Shown here: piece after piece, positions 1 through 11,500 of the stretch
Numbering within the stretch: the first letter of the stretch is position 1
How the letters are laid out: the number at the start of each line of letters is the position of its first letter
Source: Meridianimaribacter flavus
GTDB taxonomy: Bacteria; Bacteroidota; Bacteroidia; Flavobacteriales; Flavobacteriaceae
Length of the DNA: 64,000 nt
Assembly (NCBI RefSeq): GCF_004366715.1
Contig: NZ_SOQZ01000003.1
Coordinates: 129,001-193,000 of the forward strand
Direction of reading: 5' to 3'
Translations under genes and position numbers: made by a program
Notes under the pieces: model-generated
Database searches by the model: none
The model's input: the letters and a program-made list of their open reading frames with translations, nothing else
Told to the model about the DNA's origin: nothing

Positions 1-832
1 TGATGAAAAAATCGTGCTTCGTAGTGATGGTACAGCAGTATATATGACACAAGATATTGGTACAGCTATTCAACGTATTAAAGATTTTCCTGATGTTGGC
101 GGAATGGTTTACACTGTAGGTAACGAGCAAGATTATCATTTTAAAGTACTGTTTTTAATCCTCAAAAAATTAGGTTTTGATTGGGCTAAAAACTTATACC
201 ATTTAAGCTATGGTATGGTCGATTTGCCTTCAGGAAAAATGAAAAGTAGAGAAGGTACTGTTGTAGACGCTGACGATTTAGTAGAAGACATGGCTAAAAC
301 TGCCGAAGAGATTTCTGAAGAACTCGGTAAGTTAGACGGTTATACCCAAGAAGAAAAACAAGAACTTTACAAAACCATTGGTCTTGGTGCTTTAAAATAT
401 TACATCCTTAAAGTAGATCCAAAAAAGCGAATTCTTTTCGATCCTAAAGAATCTATCGATTTTCAAGGAAATACAGGACCATTCATTCAATATACGTATG
501 CAAGAATTCAGTCTATTTTAAGAAAGTCTGATGTAGATACGTCTGCAAAAGTTACAGTTGATTTACACGAAAAGGAAAAAGAATTGCTAAAGCAAATTCA
601 ACTGTTTCCTGAAGTGGTTCAAAACGCAGCAGAACAACACAGTCCTGCATTAATTGCTAATTACACTTATGATTTAGTGAAAGAGTTCAATTCATTTTAT
701 CAAAATGTATCTATACTTGGTGCTGATAATGACAACGAAAAACAGTTTAGAGTACAGTTATCTAAGGTAGTTGGTAACACCATTAAAAATGCGTTTGGGC
801 TATTAGGAATTAATGTTCCTGAACGTATGTAA
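1..832 (+). CDS. argS: Arginyl-tRNA synthetase, C-terminal part (5' truncated by window)
   Basis: Charges tRNA-Arg with arginine in the cytoplasm. The reading frame is open from the first bases (codons from position 2), so the true start lies upstream and only about the last 277 residues are present. Visible are the class I KMSKS-like loop (GKMKSREGTVV), and then the DALR anticodon-binding domain with its typical entry DFQGNTGPFIQYTYARIQS. The protein ends in the family-typical LLGINVPERM. The HIGH motif and the N-terminal Add1 domain must lie outside the window. It is followed after 91 nt by pyrG, which has its own -7 box. Confidence 0.97.
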   Translation, partial: DEKIVLRSDGTAVYMTQDIGTAIQRIKDFPDVGGMVYTVGNEQDYHFKVLFLILKKLGFDWAKNLYHLSYGMVDLPSGKMKSREGTVVDADDLVEDMAKTAEEISEELGKLDGYTQEEKQELYKTIGLGALKYYILKVDPKKRILFDPKESIDFQGNTGPFIQYTYARIQSILRKSDVDTSAKVTVDLHEKEKELLKQIQLFPEVVQNAAEQHSPALIANYTYDLVKEFNSFYQNVSILGADNDNEKQFRVQLSKVVGNTIKNAFGLLGINVPERM

Positions 833-895
833 TAATATTGTATTTTTAATAGCAATTAAAACCCAAAACACTACCTAATAACTATTAAAATTTTG

Positions 896-903
896 TAAAT
901 TTG
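896..903 (+). promoter_or_regulatory. Putative -7 box (TAnnTTTG) for pyrG
   Basis: TAAATTTG fits the Bacteroidota -7 consensus TAnnTTTG and lies 20 nt before the pyrG ATG. No good TTG -33 element was found at the usual distance, so only the -7 box is claimed. Confidence 0.5.
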
Positions 904-914
904 CCTGCGTTTAA

Positions 915-2564
<1,650 letters not shown>

Positions 2565-2632
2565 TATTGGACAGTTTTTTGATACACCAAAAGACATCCA
2601 CTCCTAACTTTAATTGGGGAAACTAAATACTT

Positions 2633-4534
2633 ATGGAAGAAAAAAAATTAGACGTTAATTCCGTTATTGGGTTTATACTTATTTTCGGAATATTATTATT
2701 CATGCTTTGGCAAAACCAACCAACTGAAGAAGAGTTAGCCGAACAAGAAAAAGCAAAACAAGAGCAAATTGAAGCTGAGAAAAAGCAACAAGCACAAGAG
2801 GCAACATTAACTACAACTGCTCAAGACTACTCAAACAGTTCAGTAAAAGACTCTACACAATTAGAGGCATTAAAATTAAAATTAGGCGCTTTTGCTTATG
2901 CAGCAACATTGCCTTCAGCAACTGATGGAGAAACTGCTGTTGAAACTGATGTGTTTTCTTTAAAGTTTAGTAATAAAGGAGGATACTTGTCAGAAGTTAA
3001 GCTGAAAAACTTTGTCGATTACGATTCTGTTCCTATTCATTTAATAAAAAAGAATAATGTTGATTTTAATATCAATTTTGGAACAACAGATAATAGAACC
3101 CTAAATACTAAAGAGCTTTATTTTCAACCATCGGTTACTAAAAATGGTGAAAACACTATAGTTTCTATGAAATTAAAAGTGTCTGAAACTAAGTTTTTAG
3201 AATATCGTTATGAGCTTAAACCTGATGATTATATGATTGGGTTTACCATTAAATCTCAAGGCTTAAATGATGTTATCAATGGTTCTCAAAATATAGATTT
3301 AAACTGGCAACTAGATGGATACAGACATGATAGAAGTATTCAGTATGAAAACCGTTATACACGATTAACTTATCAGCATGATGGTAAAAAAATAGACAAG
3401 TTGGCGCAAACTGGTGATGACGAAGAAGATGTTGAAGATGTAAGCTGGTTATCATACAGACAGCACTTTTTCAGTTCTATTTTAGTATCTGATGCACCTT
3501 TTAAAACAGTAAAATTAACGTCTAAGAATTTAGTTGAAGATGAAGATGTAGATACCTTGTTTACAAAATCATTTGCTTCAAAGTTACCGTTACAAGTAAA
3601 AGGTGGAGAGCTTAATGAAAACATGAGTTTTTATTATGGACCAACTGATAGTAAAGTATTAAAGACTTACGACCAAAATCTTGAAGAAAGTATTCCTTTT
3701 GGATGGGGAATTTTTGGATGGATTAACAAGTCGGTATTTATTCCTCTATTTGGATTTTTAAGTAGCTTTTTACCTTATGGTATTGCTATTATTGTGATGA
3801 CTATTTTGGTTAAAATTTTATTGTCGTTTGTACAATACAAGCAGTTTTTGTCACAAGCAAAAATGAAAATTCTTAAGCCAGAATTAGACGCAATAAGAGA
3901 AAAGTACAAAGACAATAAATTAAAAGCACAACAAGAAACTATGAGCTTGCAAACAAGAGCAGGAGCAAGTCCATTGAGTGGCTGTTTACCTGGTTTAATG
4001 CAAATTCCTGTGTTTTATGCGTTGTTTATGTTTTTCCCAACAGCTTTTGATTTGCGTCAGAAAAAATTCCTTTGGGTTGATGATTTATCGTCTTATGATA
4101 TCATTGCTGAACTTCCTTTTAATATCCCATTATATGGTGATCACGTAAGTTTGTTCCCAATATTGGCAGCTATTGCAATTTTCTTCTACATGCGTATGAC
4201 TACAGGTCAGCAAGTAGCAGCTCAACCTACTCAAGAAGGTATGCCTGATATGCAAAAGATGATGAAATACATGATTTATTTTTCACCATTATTAATGCTG
4301 ATATTCTTTAACCAATACGCTTCAGGATTGAGTTTGTATTACTTTATTTCAAACTTAATTAGTATAGGTATTATGTTAGTGATTAAAAACTTTATCATTG
4401 ATGAAGATAAAGTGTTGGCTAAAATTCAAGAGAAAAAGAAACAACCTAAAAAGGAAAGTCGTTTTCAGCGAAAAATGAAAGAAATGATGGAGCAAGCTGA
4501 ACAACAAAAACGCCAACAACAAGGAAGAAAGTAA
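2633..4534 (+). CDS. yidC: Membrane protein insertase YidC
   Basis: Inserts and folds inner-membrane proteins with or without SecYEG. The 633 residues match the long Bacteroidota form. There is an N-terminal membrane anchor (about residues 13-25), a charged Glu/Gln/Lys-rich linker, a large periplasmic beta domain (to about residue 340), and a C-terminal 60KD_IMP core. The core includes the amphipathic region and SGCLPGLMQIPVFYALFMFF. The tail is Lys/Arg/Gln-rich, as in forms that bind ribosomes. A strong terminator hairpin follows, so pyrG-yidC probably ends here. Confidence 0.97.
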   Translation: MEEKKLDVNSVIGFILIFGILLFMLWQNQPTEEELAEQEKAKQEQIEAEKKQQAQEATLTTTAQDYSNSSVKDSTQLEALKLKLGAFAYAATLPSATDGETAVETDVFSLKFSNKGGYLSEVKLKNFVDYDSVPIHLIKKNNVDFNINFGTTDNRTLNTKELYFQPSVTKNGENTIVSMKLKVSETKFLEYRYELKPDDYMIGFTIKSQGLNDVINGSQNIDLNWQLDGYRHDRSIQYENRYTRLTYQHDGKKIDKLAQTGDDEEDVEDVSWLSYRQHFFSSILVSDAPFKTVKLTSKNLVEDEDVDTLFTKSFASKLPLQVKGGELNENMSFYYGPTDSKVLKTYDQNLEESIPFGWGIFGWINKSVFIPLFGFLSSFLPYGIAIIVMTILVKILLSFVQYKQFLSQAKMKILKPELDAIREKYKDNKLKAQQETMSLQTRAGASPLSGCLPGLMQIPVFYALFMFFPTAFDLRQKKFLWVDDLSSYDIIAELPFNIPLYGDHVSLFPILAAIAIFFYMRMTTGQQVAAQPTQEGMPDMQKMMKYMIYFSPLLMLIFFNQYASGLSLYYFISNLISIGIMLVIKNFIIDEDKVLAKIQEKKKQPKKESRFQRKMKEMMEQAEQQKRQQQGRK

Positions 4535-4560
4535 ATTAAGATTATCTAATTAATAACTAA

Positions 4561-4595
4561 AAAAGCCTTTAAACATTTTTGTTTAAAGGCTTTTT
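4561..4595. terminator. Bidirectional intrinsic terminator
   Basis: A perfect 14-bp inverted repeat (4561-4574 with 4581-4594) around a six-base loop, built on AAAGCCTTTAAAC. T-runs follow on the plus strand and A-runs precede, so it can stop yidC transcription from the left and the convergent FAS1 lipoprotein gene from the right. Confidence 0.88.
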
Positions 4596-4634
4596 GGCTA
4601 ACTAAAACTAATCAATTAATACAATCACTATTAA

Positions 4635-5627
4635 TTATAGAGGAGGTAATATTACTTTATCTATGGCATGAATTACTCCATTTGTTGCTTGAACATCTAC
4701 AGCAATTATGTTGCTAACTCTATCATTCATATCAGTTAATGTCGCTCCACCAGTAACATTTGCTGTAATATCTCCACCTAAAGTGCTAACTGTCATATCG
4801 TCCATTAAAGCTGTTGATCTTACATTAGCTCCAGCTACTGCATGGTGATCTAATGTTGCTTTTAAAGTTGGTTCATCTATATCAGATAAGCTATTTAATG
4901 ATAATTCGGTTAATAAGTCACCAAAGGCGTCGTTTGTTGGTGCAAACACAGTAAAAGGAGCAGGAGCTGTTCCGTTAGCTGTTGATAATGTTGTAACGTA
5001 GTCAAATGTTAAATCATCTCTTGTTAAAGCAGTAACTAAAGTTGAAAAATTTGGATCTGCTGTTGCAAAAGTAACTACATCTGGTAGTCCTATAACAGCA
5101 TCAACAATATGTACTGTTCCGTTTGAAGCGTCAATATCTGGAGTTGTAACTGTAGATATACCATTAAATGTTACACCACTAGAAGTGTTGAAATATAAAC
5201 TAAGCTTGTTGCCTCCAACACCATCTGCATTTGTTGAAGTGTAACCAGAACCCATAGTTGTCAGATCTGTAGAAGTTACTTCAGCTGAAATAACATGATT
5301 CAATAAAATTTGTGATAAAACATCAGTAGGTACTTCGTCTAAGCTTGCAAAACCATTATCTGATAAAAAGGTTGCAAAAGCATCGTTTGTTGGAGCAAGC
5401 ACTGTATATGGTCCATTACCAGAAAGTACTACATCTAGGTTACCATCAGCAGCTTGTAATGCAGCAACAAGACTACTTAAGTTTGGTGTTGTTAACGCAG
5501 TTTCAACAATGTTTAACTCTTCAGGAGTTCCTCCATCATTGTTATCGTCATCACTACTGCAAGATTGAAATGCAAATACTACTGAAAGTATTAGGGCAAA
5601 TTTTGAAATGTTTGAAATAATTTTCAT
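4635..5627 (-). CDS. Surface lipoprotein with two fasciclin (FAS1) domains
   Basis: Predicted exported lipoprotein of 330 residues. A signal peptide ends at Cys23 (lipobox FQSC). It is followed by SSDDD, which fits the flavobacterial lipoprotein export signal that sends lipoproteins to the cell surface. Two FAS1 domains follow (about 37-180 and 185-330), each with the YTVLAPTNDAF or FTVFAPTNDAF segment and an H...IHxID-type second motif. FAS1 domains mediate adhesion or matrix contacts; the partner is unknown. It is divergent from the YwqK-like gene. A TAnnTTTG box on the minus strand (5675-5682, TAAATTTG) may drive it. Confidence 0.9.
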   Translation of the reverse strand: MKIISNISKFALILSVVFAFQSCSSDDDNNDGGTPEELNIVETALTTPNLSSLVAALQAADGNLDVVLSGNGPYTVLAPTNDAFATFLSDNGFASLDEVPTDVLSQILLNHVISAEVTSTDLTTMGSGYTSTNADGVGGNKLSLYFNTSSGVTFNGISTVTTPDIDASNGTVHIVDAVIGLPDVVTFATADPNFSTLVTALTRDDLTFDYVTTLSTANGTAPAPFTVFAPTNDAFGDLLTELSLNSLSDIDEPTLKATLDHHAVAGANVRSTALMDDMTVSTLGGDITANVTGGATLTDMNDRVSNIIAVDVQATNGVIHAIDKVILPPL

Positions 5628-5686
5628 TTTTTTGAGTTTTAATGTTCAACATATACAAACGTCAGTTTGTTTAACAAATTTACAAA

Positions 5687-6397
5687 ATGTTTAAACAAAA
5701 TATTATAGCAGTTATAATTTTAACATTTTTTTATGCAAATTTATCTGCGCAAAATTCTATAAATCAATACGATAATAACGGGAAACGTCATGGTGTTTGG
5801 AAAAAGAACTTTGACAAAACCAACGAGCCTCGTTATGAAGGACAGTTTGAGCATGGAAAGGAAGTAGGTGTTTTTAAATACTATACGCTTAAACAAAAAA
5901 AGAGTGTATTGAGTGCTACCAAAACATTTAACCCTAACAACAATATTGCTGAGGTTAAATTTTTTGCTTCAACAGGTAAACTTATTAGTGAAGGCAAAAT
6001 GAACGGAAAACTCTTTATAGGTAAGTGGGTATTTTACCATAATAAAAGTGATGCTGTCATGTCTATTGAACATTATAATGATAAAGGCGAGTTACATGGC
6101 GAAAAGCAAGTACTATATGATAATGGACAAATAGCAGAAAAAACAAACTACGTCAACGGGAAAATAGAAGGCATTTCAACTTGGTATTCTGAAAAAGGGG
6201 TTGTAGTAAAAGAATTTAGTTATGAAAATGATGAATTACACGGCTTGTCTAAATACTATAATGCAGATGGACAGTTATTAGCTCAAGGGGAATACAAGCG
6301 TGGTAAAAAGCATGGTATTTGGAAGTATTATACTAATGGGAAACTGACTGAGGAAAAGAATTTTACAAAAACGAGTAAAAACCCTAAACAACAATAG
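5687..6397 (+). CDS. Secreted YwqK/MORN-repeat-type protein
   Basis: 236 residues with an N-terminal signal peptide ending near SAQN, so probably periplasmic or exported. The body consists of repeated motifs of the type YDNGQIAEKTNYVNGKIEG and GKRHGVWKKN, which are MORN-like repeats of the YwqK family. YwqK proteins are often annotated as antitoxins, but this secreted form has no toxin neighbour, so that role is not supported here. It is monocistronic and followed by a terminator-like hairpin. Confidence 0.8.
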   Translation: MFKQNIIAVIILTFFYANLSAQNSINQYDNNGKRHGVWKKNFDKTNEPRYEGQFEHGKEVGVFKYYTLKQKKSVLSATKTFNPNNNIAEVKFFASTGKLISEGKMNGKLFIGKWVFYHNKSDAVMSIEHYNDKGELHGEKQVLYDNGQIAEKTNYVNGKIEGISTWYSEKGVVVKEFSYENDELHGLSKYYNADGQLLAQGEYKRGKKHGIWKYYTNGKLTEEKNFTKTSKNPKQQ

Positions 6398-6426
6398 TTA
6401 TAAACTATAAAGAGCATAATTTTTTA

Positions 6427-6458
6427 TAATGGTAACTTTGTATAGTTGCCATTTTTTA
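6427..6458 (+). terminator. Putative terminator after the YwqK-like gene
   Basis: The arms ATGGTAAC (6429-6436) and GTTGCCAT (6444-6451) pair with one G-T type mismatch, and a T-rich run follows. It lies directly upstream of the mnmA promoter box. Confidence 0.65.
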
Positions 6459-6463
6459 TTTTG

Positions 6464-6471
6464 TAATTTTG
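6464..6471 (+). promoter_or_regulatory. Putative -7 box for mnmA
   Basis: TAATTTTG matches TAnnTTTG and lies 25 nt before the GTG start of mnmA. A TTG at 6446-6448 is 15 nt upstream, slightly short of the 17-23 nt usual for the -33 element. Confidence 0.45.
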
Positions 6472-6496
6472 CAAAATCAAATTTTAAAGGAAAATC

Positions 6497-7684
6497 GTGA
6501 AACGAGTTATAGTAGGACTTTCAGGTGGTGTTGATTCTAGCGTTGCGGCTTATTTATTAAAGGAGCAAGGTTATGAGGTTATTGGCTTGTTTATGAAAAA
6601 CTGGCATGATGATTCAGTAACTATTTCTGATGAATGTCCTTGGCTAGATGATAGTAATGACGCTATGTTGGTAGCAGATAAATTAGGTATACCTTTTCAA
6701 ACAGTAGATTTAAGTGAGCAATATAAAGAGCGCATTGTAGACTATATGTTTGATGAATACCAAAAAGGACGCACGCCAAATCCTGACGTACTCTGCAACC
6801 GAGAGATAAAATTTGATGTCTTCATGAAAATTGCTCTCGATTTAGGAGCAGATTATGTGGCAACTGGTCATTATTGCAGAAAAGGAACGCTTCAAAAAGA
6901 TGGTAAAGAAGTTTATCAGTTATTGGCTGGTGTTGATGGTAATAAAGACCAATCTTATTTCTTATGTCAGTTGTCGCAAGAGCAGCTGTCAAAAGCATTA
7001 TTTCCTATAGGTGAATTAACAAAACCACAAGTTAGGGAAATAGCAACAAAACTCGACTTGGTAACAGCTGAGAAAAAAGATTCTCAAGGATTATGTTTTA
7101 TTGGTAAAGTAAGACTGCCTGAGTTTCTTCAGCAAAAATTAAAACCGAAAGAAGGTGTTATTGTTGAGATACCACAAGCTATTGATGTGTATAAGCAAGA
7201 AACTCCTGAGTTTAATTCTGAAGAAGAAAAACTACAATATTTATCACGAAAAATTGAGTATTCTATTACTGATGGAAAAGTTGTGGGGAAGCATCAAGGA
7301 GCACATTATTTTACTAAAGGTCAACGAAAAGGATTAGCTGTTGGTGGTACTGCTGAACCATTATTTGTAATTGACACTAATGTTGATGACAATATCATTT
7401 ACACAGGTCAAGGAAAATCGCATCCTGGTTTATTAAAAAAAGCACTTTTTGTCAATAACGATGAATTGCATTGGATTCGTGAAGATTTAGCTTTAAATGT
7501 TGATGAAACAATGAAGGTGAAAGCGCGTATTAGATACCGTCAACCTTTACAAGAAGCAATTTTACATAAAGTTGATGGCGGACTTTACGTTGAGTTCGAA
7601 GCTGCACAATCTGCAATTACCGAAGGTCAATTTGTAGCATGGTATTTAAATGATGAATTAGTTGGTTCAGGAGTAATTTCTTAA
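6497..7684 (+). CDS. mnmA: tRNA-specific 2-thiouridylase MnmA
   Basis: Thiolates U34 of tRNA-Lys, -Glu and -Gln using ATP and a persulfide relay. The 395 residues contain the PP-loop ATPase motif [15 protein letters not shown] at the N terminus. The two catalytic cysteines are Cys100 (VLCNREIKF) and Cys200 ([11 protein letters not shown]). The C-terminal OB-like tRNA domain follows. The start codon is GTG at 6497, chosen because the family N terminus [15 protein letters not shown] begins there. AAAGGA at 6486-6491 is a possible ribosome binding site, uncommon in this phylum. Confidence 0.97.
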   Translation: MKRVIVGLSGGVDSSVAAYLLKEQGYEVIGLFMKNWHDDSVTISDECPWLDDSNDAMLVADKLGIPFQTVDLSEQYKERIVDYMFDEYQKGRTPNPDVLCNREIKFDVFMKIALDLGADYVATGHYCRKGTLQKDGKEVYQLLAGVDGNKDQSYFLCQLSQEQLSKALFPIGELTKPQVREIATKLDLVTAEKKDSQGLCFIGKVRLPEFLQQKLKPKEGVIVEIPQAIDVYKQETPEFNSEEEKLQYLSRKIEYSITDGKVVGKHQGAHYFTKGQRKGLAVGGTAEPLFVIDTNVDDNIIYTGQGKSHPGLLKKALFVNNDELHWIREDLALNVDETMKVKARIRYRQPLQEAILHKVDGGLYVEFEAAQSAITEGQFVAWYLNDELVGSGVIS

Positions 7685-7716
7685 ATTGCAGTTGCAATAC
7701 TCCCAAATGCCAACGC

Positions 7717-9336
7717 ATGAAACACAAAATACTTTTACTTCTTTTTATAGTTTTTGCCTTTCAGTTATATGCGCAAGATGAAGACGCTTGGGTGTATTTG
7801 GAAGAAAAGGAAAATGTTGAAACTGCAATAAGCAATCCGTTAACGATTCTTACACAAAGAGCAATAGACCGAAAGAACGCTCATGGTGTTATTATAGATG
7901 CTAGAGATGTTCCTGTAAACGAAAATCATGTTACCACATTAAAAGCACAACCAGGAATTACGGTTATGGCAAAGTCTAAATGGCTTAATGCTGTTCATGT
8001 TAGAGGAACGGTTGAAAACATCAATATGCTTTTAGGTTTAGAGTTTGTAGTTAATATCGATTTTGCTGATAAAATCTTGAATGCTGAAAGTGGAAGATTT
8101 TCAGAAAATGAAGATAAATTTGAAATTGAAGAAACACTAACCGATTTCACCTACGGAAATACCCAAAACCAAGTACAAATGATAAGTGCAGATGATTTGC
8201 ATTTAGATGATTTTACTGGCGAAGGTATGCTGGTTGCGGTTTTAGATGCAGGCTTTACAAATGTTAATACCATGTCAGCTTTTCAACGCTTGAGAGATAA
8301 TGGCGATTTATTGGATGGTTATGATTTTGTAGACAGAACAGAAAATGTATATGCCTATACAGCAAATACTCATGGTACAAGAGTGTTGAGTACAATGGCA
8401 GCTTATGTGCAAGACGAGTATGTTGGTACTGCTCCAGATGCATCGTATTATTTATTTAGAACTGAAGATGCTGGAAGCGAAAACCCTGTTGAAGAAAGTT
8501 ATTGGGTTGAAGCTGCTGAACGTGCAGACAGTTTAGGTGTTGATGTTATAAACACTTCTTTAGGATATACAACTTATGATAATCCTAATTACAGCTACAC
8601 TAACGAAGATATGGATGGTCAAACCGCATTTATTACAAGAGGCGCAACTATTGCTTCAGAAAAAGGAATGTTGGTAATTACATCGGCTGGAAATTCTGGA
8701 GGTAATGCTTGGGTAATCGTTGGTGCTCCTGCCGATTCGCCAAACGTATTATCTATTGGAGCAGTTGATAGTAACGAAGATTATGCGTTTTTTAGCTCTC
8801 AAGGAAGTGCTATCCAACCCACACAAAAACCTGATGTGGCAGCTCAAGGTTTAGGAGCTTATGTGGTTAATGAAAATGATGAAATTATCACTAATAATGG
8901 CACGTCATTAAGTTCGCCAATTCTAGCTGGAGGAGCTGTATGTTTGTGGCAAGCATTACCTAATGCTTCAAATGCCGAAATTATGCAGTACATAAGGATG
9001 TCTGCTTCACAATATGCCACACCAGACAATTTTTTAGGCTACGGAATTCCAGATTTAGCCTTAGCTTATAACATAGCATTGTCTATGCAAGAACAGGAAA
9101 TTGTTGAATTTAAACTTTTTCCAAATCCAGTAAATGACCTTTTAAATATCCATATTCCTAGTCAATTTGAATCTACTAATTTTTTAATGTATGATATGGT
9201 TGGGAATGTAATCTTGGAACAGACACTATCTAATTCAGTCGAACAAATGGATTGTTCTGAAATTGCTTCAGGTGTGTATGTGTTAGTGCTTCAATCTGGA
9301 GACTCATCAAAAACGTTTAAACTTATTAAATCATAA
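7717..9336 (+). CDS. Subtilisin-like (S8) serine protease with type IX secretion signal
   Basis: 539 residues. An N-terminal Sec signal peptide ends near LYAQD. The S8 catalytic triad is visible as Asp177 (AVLDAGF), His219 (NTHGTRVLS) and Ser397 (GTSLSSP). The oxyanion Asn lies in TSAGNSGG. The last roughly 75 residues (from FKLFPNPVNDLLNIHIP to the end FKLIKS) form a type A T9SS sorting domain, so the enzyme is likely exported across the outer membrane and anchored or released there. Substrate unknown. Its TAA abuts the ATG of the next gene, so the two are probably co-transcribed. Confidence 0.93.
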   Translation: MKHKILLLLFIVFAFQLYAQDEDAWVYLEEKENVETAISNPLTILTQRAIDRKNAHGVIIDARDVPVNENHVTTLKAQPGITVMAKSKWLNAVHVRGTVENINMLLGLEFVVNIDFADKILNAESGRFSENEDKFEIEETLTDFTYGNTQNQVQMISADDLHLDDFTGEGMLVAVLDAGFTNVNTMSAFQRLRDNGDLLDGYDFVDRTENVYAYTANTHGTRVLSTMAAYVQDEYVGTAPDASYYLFRTEDAGSENPVEESYWVEAAERADSLGVDVINTSLGYTTYDNPNYSYTNEDMDGQTAFITRGATIASEKGMLVITSAGNSGGNAWVIVGAPADSPNVLSIGAVDSNEDYAFFSSQGSAIQPTQKPDVAAQGLGAYVVNENDEIITNNGTSLSSPILAGGAVCLWQALPNASNAEIMQYIRMSASQYATPDNFLGYGIPDLALAYNIALSMQEQEIVEFKLFPNPVNDLLNIHIPSQFESTNFLMYDMVGNVILEQTLSNSVEQMDCSEIASGVYVLVLQSGDSSKTFKLIKS

Positions 9337-10284
9337 ATGACAAACAGAATTACCAAACTGTTCAATATTCAATATCCTATTGTTCAGGCAGGAATGATTT
9401 GGAATAGTGGTTGGAGGTTAGCTTCAGCTGCTAGTAACTCAGGTATTTTAGGGCTTTTAGGAGCAGGTTCAATGTATCCTGAAGTATTACGTGAGCATAT
9501 TCAAAAATGTAAAAAAGCAACTGATAAACCATTTGGTGTTAATGTGCCAATGTTGTATCCAAATATTGAAGAGATTATGGATATTATTGTTGAAGAAGGT
9601 GTGAAGATTGTATTCACTTCAGCAGGAAATCCAAAAACTTGGACCTCTTGGTTACAAGAAAGAGGGATAACTGTTGTGCATGTGGTGAGTAGTGTAAAAT
9701 TTGCTTTAAAGGCACAAGATGCAGGAGTAGATGCAATTGTTGCTGAAGGATTTGAGGCTGGAGGTCATAATGGAAGAGATGAAACAACTACACTTACTTT
9801 AATACCTATGGTAAAAGAGCAATTGCAAATTCCATTAATAGCAGCAGGTGGTATTGCCACAGGAAAAGCGATGCTTGCAGCTATGGTTTTAGGTGCTGAT
9901 GGTGTTCAAATAGGAACACGATTTGTAGCTAGTGAAGAATCATCGGCACATGCTGCCTTTAAAAATGTTGTTGTTGACGCTAAAGAAGGTGACACGCAAT
10001 TAACTTTAAAAGAGTTGGCTCCTGTACGATTAGTTAAAAATAAGTTTTATAACGACGTTCAGGAATTATACAAAAAAGGACCAACGGTTGAAGAGTTGAA
10101 AACCTTATTAGGTAGAGCAAGAGCAAAAAAAGGTATGTTTGAAGGCGACCTTATTGAAGGTGAACTCGAAATTGGGCAAATTTCCGGCTTAATTCATGAT
10201 ATAAAACCTGTAGCTGAAATTGTAACTGATATTGTTGAAGAATACAGAGAAGCCAAAGAAAATATCAAAAACGAGATGTTTTAG
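9337..10284 (+). CDS. FMN-dependent nitronate monooxygenase / FabK-like oxidoreductase
   Basis: 315-residue TIM-barrel flavin enzyme. Family hallmarks are YPIVQAGM at the N terminus, AEGFEAGGHNGR (catalytic His region) and the phosphate-binding IPLIAAGGIATGKAM and GADGVQIGTRFV segments. These are shared by class II nitronate monooxygenases and the enoyl-ACP reductase FabK, and the sequence alone does not separate them. The start directly follows the stop of the S8 protease with no spacer. No fatty acid synthesis genes are adjacent, which mildly favours the oxidase annotation. Confidence 0.85.
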   Translation: MTNRITKLFNIQYPIVQAGMIWNSGWRLASAASNSGILGLLGAGSMYPEVLREHIQKCKKATDKPFGVNVPMLYPNIEEIMDIIVEEGVKIVFTSAGNPKTWTSWLQERGITVVHVVSSVKFALKAQDAGVDAIVAEGFEAGGHNGRDETTTLTLIPMVKEQLQIPLIAAGGIATGKAMLAAMVLGADGVQIGTRFVASEESSAHAAFKNVVVDAKEGDTQLTLKELAPVRLVKNKFYNDVQELYKKGPTVEELKTLLGRARAKKGMFEGDLIEGELEIGQISGLIHDIKPVAEIVTDIVEEYREAKENIKNEMF

Positions 10285-10302
10285 GTTATTCATTAAAAAT
10301 TC

Positions 10303-10421
10303 TGTCGATTCGAGTGAATTTTACGATTGAAAATGAGTAAAATTTATATCGAGAATAAGAATTTAATGCTTAAAAAGGTTCTCGATACGATTTTTTATCA
10401 AAAAAATCACTCGAACTGACA
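10303..10421. repeat. Nested palindromic intergenic element
   Basis: The outer arms 10303-10322 (TGTCGATTCGAGTGAATTTT) and 10402-10421 are imperfect inverted repeats (about 17 of 20). The inner arms 10347-10355 (TATCGAGAA) and 10379-10387 (TTCTCGATA) are perfect. It lies between two convergent genes and may act as a bidirectional terminator. It resembles the TCGA-rich dispersed intergenic repeats I recall from flavobacterial genomes; copy number cannot be judged from one window. Confidence 0.7.
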
Positions 10422-10465
10422 TTTGTGAGCAAGTATAAACCTAAAAGAAAAATCAATAGATTAAA

Positions 10466-11413
10466 TTATTTCTTGATAAGGTTTGTAATAGAGATTTTAT
10501 ACAATCTACTTAAACCATTTTCATAGCTGTAAAAAATAGTTTTTAAATCTTCAATGCTTTGTTTTTCTTCAAAGCTAGTCATTTTTAATCGTTTACTTGT
10601 AAAGTATAAAATGCCATTTTGAGTATCAACAAATGGGCAATATTCCATTTTGTTGGAGTTGACTTTTTGTCCCATGTTTTTAGAAATACTCCATTCGCCA
10701 TTTTCCTGCTTGTAGCTTACATATAAATCACCACTACCATAACCATCATCACGATTATAGCAAGTATAGATTATAAAAGATTCATCAGGAGCTATAAAAG
10801 CATTAAACTCATAACCTTCAGAATTAATGGAGTCACTTAAAGGTTTAGGTTGTGTATATGCTCCATTTTTAAATTCGCTAATGTATATGTCGTCTTTTCT
10901 TTTAAGAGAAGGATTATCTAATGTAAAATATAGGTTGTTTGAATTTGTAACCACAGGATAAAACTCGTCCATTTCAGTATTTACAGGAGCGCCTAAATTA
11001 ATAGGTGCAGACCAAGAAGCTTCAGTAGAAGCACGTTCAACATACCAAATATCAAAATCTTTTACAGTTGTAGATGTGTTGTCCATAGGTCTGTTCGATG
11101 CAAAAAATAACTTAAGACCATCATTTGAGAAAAAAGGTTCGATGTCATTATACTGTCCAGAAAATGAGATGATTTCAGGGTTACTCCATTTGGTATCAGT
11201 TTTACTAACAATCATCAATGCTGAAATGTCTCCCATAAAACTTTGTGCAGAAAATACTGCTTCTTTTCCGTTGGGAGAAATGGCTAAATCTCTAACATTA
11301 GGAAACTGAGATACGATGTCTTCTAAAAAAGGCTCTATAACATCTTCAGTTGATGATTGAGAAAACGAAAATAAGCTGTAAAGAAAAATGATACTAAGGG
11401 TAATGTGTTTCAT
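10466..11413 (-). CDS. Secreted TolB/PD40-type beta-propeller protein
   Basis: 315 residues with a signal peptide (cleavage near SFSQS) and several WD40-like PD40 repeats. Visible segments include LAISPNGKEAVFSA, FFSNDGLKLFFASNRP and FNAFIAPDESFIIYTC, each followed by a D-[IL]-[WY] strand. Such propellers occur in the periplasm or on the surface of Bacteroidota and usually bind peptides or proteins, but no specific partner can be named. It is convergent with the oxidoreductase gene and separated from it by a palindromic element. Confidence 0.8.
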   Translation of the reverse strand: MKHITLSIIFLYSLFSFSQSSTEDVIEPFLEDIVSQFPNVRDLAISPNGKEAVFSAQSFMGDISALMIVSKTDTKWSNPEIISFSGQYNDIEPFFSNDGLKLFFASNRPMDNTSTTVKDFDIWYVERASTEASWSAPINLGAPVNTEMDEFYPVVTNSNNLYFTLDNPSLKRKDDIYISEFKNGAYTQPKPLSDSINSEGYEFNAFIAPDESFIIYTCYNRDDGYGSGDLYVSYKQENGEWSISKNMGQKVNSNKMEYCPFVDTQNGILYFTSKRLKMTSFEEKQSIEDLKTIFYSYENGLSRLYKISITNLIKK

Positions 11414-11500
11414 TGTTTGTGCTTTTAAGCAATTTACAAAACCTTAGCATTGGCAGATTTTAAAAATATGTTAATTTATAACAAGGCTAAAGCCATAAAA

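Noticed and set aside
5687-6397. Antitoxin role of the YwqK-like protein
   Set aside because: No toxin gene is adjacent and the protein has a signal peptide.
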